From: Chitinophagaceae bacterium
Lineage (GTDB): Bacteria > Bacteroidota > Bacteroidia > Chitinophagales > Chitinophagaceae
Length of the DNA stretch: 5,874 nt
Assembly: GCA_030151745.1 (NCBI GenBank)
Contig: JASLDA010000241.1
Location: 1 to 5,874, forward strand
Direction of reading: 5' to 3'
The notes beneath the pieces were generated by a model. It was not told the DNA's origin. It worked only from the letters and a program-made list of their open reading frames with translations, and did no database searches. The translations under genes and the position numbers were made by a program. Below, in pieces: positions 5,167-5,874 of the stretch. Each line of letters begins with the position of its first letter. The first letter of the stretch is position 1.

Positions 5167-5874
5167 ATGAAACGACTTACATCGTTGTTGCTTCTAATCC
5201 TGCTCCTGGGCACGGGAGAAAGCCTGCACGCGCAATCGCAGCAAGGCCAGCGGTCCAAGCGCAGGCACCGGCAGACGACGACACAGGCGCCCGCGCCGGA
5301 GATCACCGTGGATACACCGGCGGCCGTAAAGCAGGCCCCGCCTATTGTGCTTCCGCCCGCCGACACGACGAAGAAAGACACCACGGTAGTCGAGCAGGTG
5401 GCCCTGGCGATCCATGACTCGCTGAAGGCTAAACTCAAAGCGCCTATCGTACAGGTGCCGGTGACCCTGAGAAGCCTGATCGTGCCCGGCGCCTTATTCG
5501 CATACGGCGCCATCACGCTGAACAATACCGGGCTGCGCATTTTCAACGACAAGGCCAAGGAATGGATCTACAACGGAGCAAGCTACCAGCATCCGTACAT
5601 GGAGGACTATACCCTGCTGGTGCCGGCCGCGGCCGTTTATGCCCTGAATATCTTCGGCGTCAAAGGACAGAACAACCTCATCGACCGATCGATCATCTAC
5701 GGCATGAGCAATGCGATCGCCAACGGCATCATCTTCGGTGTGAAGCAGGTCGGCATCGAGACCCGGCCGGACGGCAGCGACAATCATTCGTTCCCCTCGG
5801 GGCATACTGCGGAAGCCTTCGTATCCGCGGAATTCCTGCGCCAGGAATACAGGGGCCGCATACACTGGTCGGTC
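5167..5874 (+). CDS. Exported PAP2-family phosphatase, 3' end missing
   Basis: The first 236 codons run off the window. Residues 1-22 are a signal peptide (MKR, then a leucine-rich core, cleavage expected after LHA). Residues 23-95 form a low-complexity Gln/Lys/Arg/Pro/Thr linker. Hydrophobic stretches at about 103-118, 150-164 and 177-193 are probable membrane or core helices. The first two PAP2 signature motifs are present: KQVGIETRP (Lys193, Arg200, Pro201) and PSGH (210-213) with His213, the expected general acid. The third motif, SRxxxxxHxxxD with the nucleophilic histidine, lies beyond the window end. The family removes phosphate from lipid phosphates such as undecaprenyl diphosphate, phosphatidate or lipid A on the outer side of the inner membrane; the substrate cannot be told from this part. 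The ATG at 5167 is chosen because it gives the complete signal peptide. There is no Shine-Dalgarno. The pyc terminator 95 bases upstream suggests separate transcription. Confidence 0.9.
   Translation, partial: MKRLTSLLLLILLLGTGESLHAQSQQGQRSKRRHRQTTTQAPAPEITVDTPAAVKQAPPIVLPPADTTKKDTTVVEQVALAIHDSLKAKLKAPIVQVPVTLRSLIVPGALFAYGAITLNNTGLRIFNDKAKEWIYNGASYQHPYMEDYTLLVPAAAVYALNIFGVKGQNNLIDRSIIYGMSNAIANGIIFGVKQVGIETRPDGSDNHSFPSGHTAEAFVSAEFLRQEYRGRIHWSV

Noticed and set aside
1521..5558. A 1345-codon minus-strand open frame covering all of pyc and beyond
   Set aside because: It is codon-aligned antisense to pyc; it is open only because pyc uses no TTA, CTA or TCA codons, which GC-rich genes avoid. The domains, catalytic motifs and terminator all belong to the plus-strand gene, and the antisense product resembles no family.
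1..5874. CRISPR arrays, insertion sequences, toxin-antitoxin or defence genes
   Set aside because: No regularly spaced repeats, transposase motifs, att-like duplications or defence domains are visible.

Overview
The window comes from a GC-rich member of the Bacteroidota, by inference. Three signs support this. The clearest promoter-like sites fit the phylum's TAnnTTTG -7 box (for example TACATTTG just before the tRNA). None of the three protein genes has a Shine-Dalgarno sequence. The proteins themselves (a lipoprotein MsrA with a GCFWCTE centre, a single-chain pyruvate carboxylase, a PAP2 phosphatase with a signal peptide) suit that phylum. I cannot name a genus. Codon third positions in pyc are strongly G/C.

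Layout. Positions 1-244 hold no convincing protein. They contain a TAnnTTTG box (32-39) directly followed by a stretch that folds into a three-helix junction (about 47-201) and then a long hairpin (208-241). I propose this as an unassigned small structured RNA gene on the plus strand. It converges on a clear tRNA-Ser(UGA) gene on the minus strand (247-331), which has its own promoter (336-367) and uses the same hairpin as its terminator. Positions 332-468 are a short divergent spacer with nested inverted repeats between tRNA-Ser and msrA.

msrA (469-1170, plus) encodes a complete, probably envelope-anchored peptide-methionine (S)-S-oxide reductase. A 425-base spacer (1171-1595) follows. It holds nested inverted repeats and, on the minus strand, an open stretch (1299-1520) whose last ~35 codons look like the C-terminus of a protein and may be a gene remnant. 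pyc (1596-5036, plus) encodes a complete 1146-residue pyruvate carboxylase with biotin carboxylase, carboxyltransferase and biotin carrier domains, closed by a perfect palindromic terminator (5038-5071). The last gene (5167 to the window end, plus) is the first 236 codons of an exported PAP2-family phosphatase.

The genes are separately spaced, with at least one terminator between them, and do not form an obvious pathway or operon: envelope protein repair, anaplerotic carbon metabolism, lipid phosphate hydrolysis and translation. The protein genes are ordinary housekeeping genes. The part most likely to be undescribed is the structured RNA candidate at the left end; no novel protein system is visible.
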